The position numbers and the translations under genes were made by a program. The notes below the pieces were generated by a model, which was not told where the DNA came from, did not search any database, and saw only the letters and a program-made list of their open reading frames with translations. Below are positions 63,426 through 64,000 of a stretch of 64,000 nt of DNA, piece by piece; position 1 is the first letter of the stretch, and every line of letters starts with the position of its first letter. Source of the DNA: Chaetorhynchus papuensis (lineage: Eukaryota > Chordata > Aves > Passeriformes > Rhipiduridae). The stretch lies in assembly GCA_013396525.1 (NCBI GenBank), contig VWYX01000010.1:269001-333000 (forward strand), in the 5' to 3' direction.

Positions 63426-63480
63426 AGTCTTAGATCTTAGTTTTAAACTCCACCTGGCTTTTGAAAACAGATCTAAGACT
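63426..63480. repeat. Imperfect hairpin, 12-bp perfect stem
   Basis: AGTCTTAGATCT (63426-63437) is the exact reverse complement of AGATCTAAGACT (63469-63480). Inside, GTTTTAAA and TTTGAAAAC can extend the stem with a bulge. The whole could fold as a 55-base hairpin. No family is recognised. Confidence 0.7.
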
Positions 63481-63855
63481 GTGTGTAGCATAAAATTAAT
63501 TACAACATTGGTTTATCTCTGAAATGAAAAAATAGTATTCTGAGCAATTATGACACTGGGATAAATTTAAGAAACCATTTTGCTTTTGAGTACAATCTCA
63601 GAAAATATGAAACTAAGAAGTATTTATGTGGGAATGAAGGTTCCCATTACTTTGCAGAAACAGGTACAATAATAAACGTTTTGAGCATTTTAGACAAAAA
63701 GATCTTCATAATGTCTTAGCTTTACTGACACGTTTCTGATATAAAGCCTGTTCCAAGAAGAGACTGACAAACTGGAAGTTTATATGATACCAGTTTTGGC
63801 TCTGTAAAACTGATTTATAATTCCTGTGCCCTAATAAACTGAGTATCCTGTATAT

Positions 63856-63897
63856 ACACACACTGTATATTTAAACACACACACCGTATATTTAAAC
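63856..63897. repeat. 21-bp tandem duplication, CA/TA rich
   Basis: The unit ACACACACTGTATATTTAAAC is repeated with a single T-to-C change (63856-63876 and 63877-63897). Confidence 0.92.
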
Positions 63898-63924
63898 AAA
63901 AGGGTAAGTGATTTTAATCTCTAA

Positions 63925-63990
63925 ACTTCTCCTCCCTCCCCCCTTCCTGTTTTCTCCCCCCTCCTTCTTCTTCCCCTCTGCCACCCACTC
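63925..63990. repeat. Polypyrimidine tract at window edge
   Basis: About 65 bases nearly all C and T on the plus strand. It could precede a splice acceptor beyond the window edge, but that cannot be seen. Confidence 0.7.
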
Positions 63991-64000
63991 CAAAAAAACA

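Noticed and set aside
1..64000. CRISPR arrays, bacterial operons, tRNA or rRNA genes
   Set aside because: No regularly spaced repeat-spacer structure and no tRNA- or rRNA-like sequence was recognised. The repeat content points to a bird nuclear genome.

Overview
The window looks like non-coding DNA from a bird. Its identifiable content is dominated by CR1 non-LTR retrotransposon fragments and by solo LTRs of avian endogenous retrovirus (ERV) families. I saw no mammalian-type Alu or L1 elements, and there are no operons, bacterial promoters or long open reading frames. The sequence is mostly AT-rich, open frames are short, and the longest ones fall inside retrotransposon remnants. It could be a gene desert or the inside of a very large intron; the sequence does not decide between these. 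No protein-coding gene can be called with confidence. One candidate exon (47501-47653) and one weak zinc-finger-like frame (52177-52290) are the only host-coding hints.

Layout. Positions 1-9469: unique AT-rich DNA with an ATC microsatellite (331-398). 9470-9868: CR1 3' coding remnant, plus strand. 10019-10390: a decayed frame carrying a YADD reverse-transcriptase box, possibly an older LINE. 10391-19863: no gene; 18180-18600 is rich in TAATTA-type motifs and may be a conserved regulatory element. 19864-20414: solo LTR, minus strand. 22530-23265: CR1 3' end, minus. 26633-26757: CR1 3' terminus, plus. 34924-36800: CR1 pieces on the minus strand, including an apurinic endonuclease domain but no reverse transcriptase. 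38262-38745: CR1 3' portion, minus. 39581-40123: LTR-like element of a second family, minus. 42796-43437 and 48244-48786: two plus-strand LTRs of the same family as 19864-20414. 47700-48243: CR1 reverse-transcriptase remnant, minus, abutting the second of these LTRs. 54990-55720: CR1 reverse-transcriptase C-terminal remnant, minus. 57204-57775: fourth copy of the common LTR, minus, with a perfect 5-bp target-site duplication. 57980-58633: LTR of a third family, plus. 62780-62925: short CR1 remnant, minus.

Function. Nothing here works together as a pathway. The window records repeated retrotransposition, LTR-LTR recombination leaving solo LTRs, and microsatellite growth, in one case inside an LTR. 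LTR and LINE family assignments come from remembered features of avian repeats and need a RepeatMasker run to be named properly.
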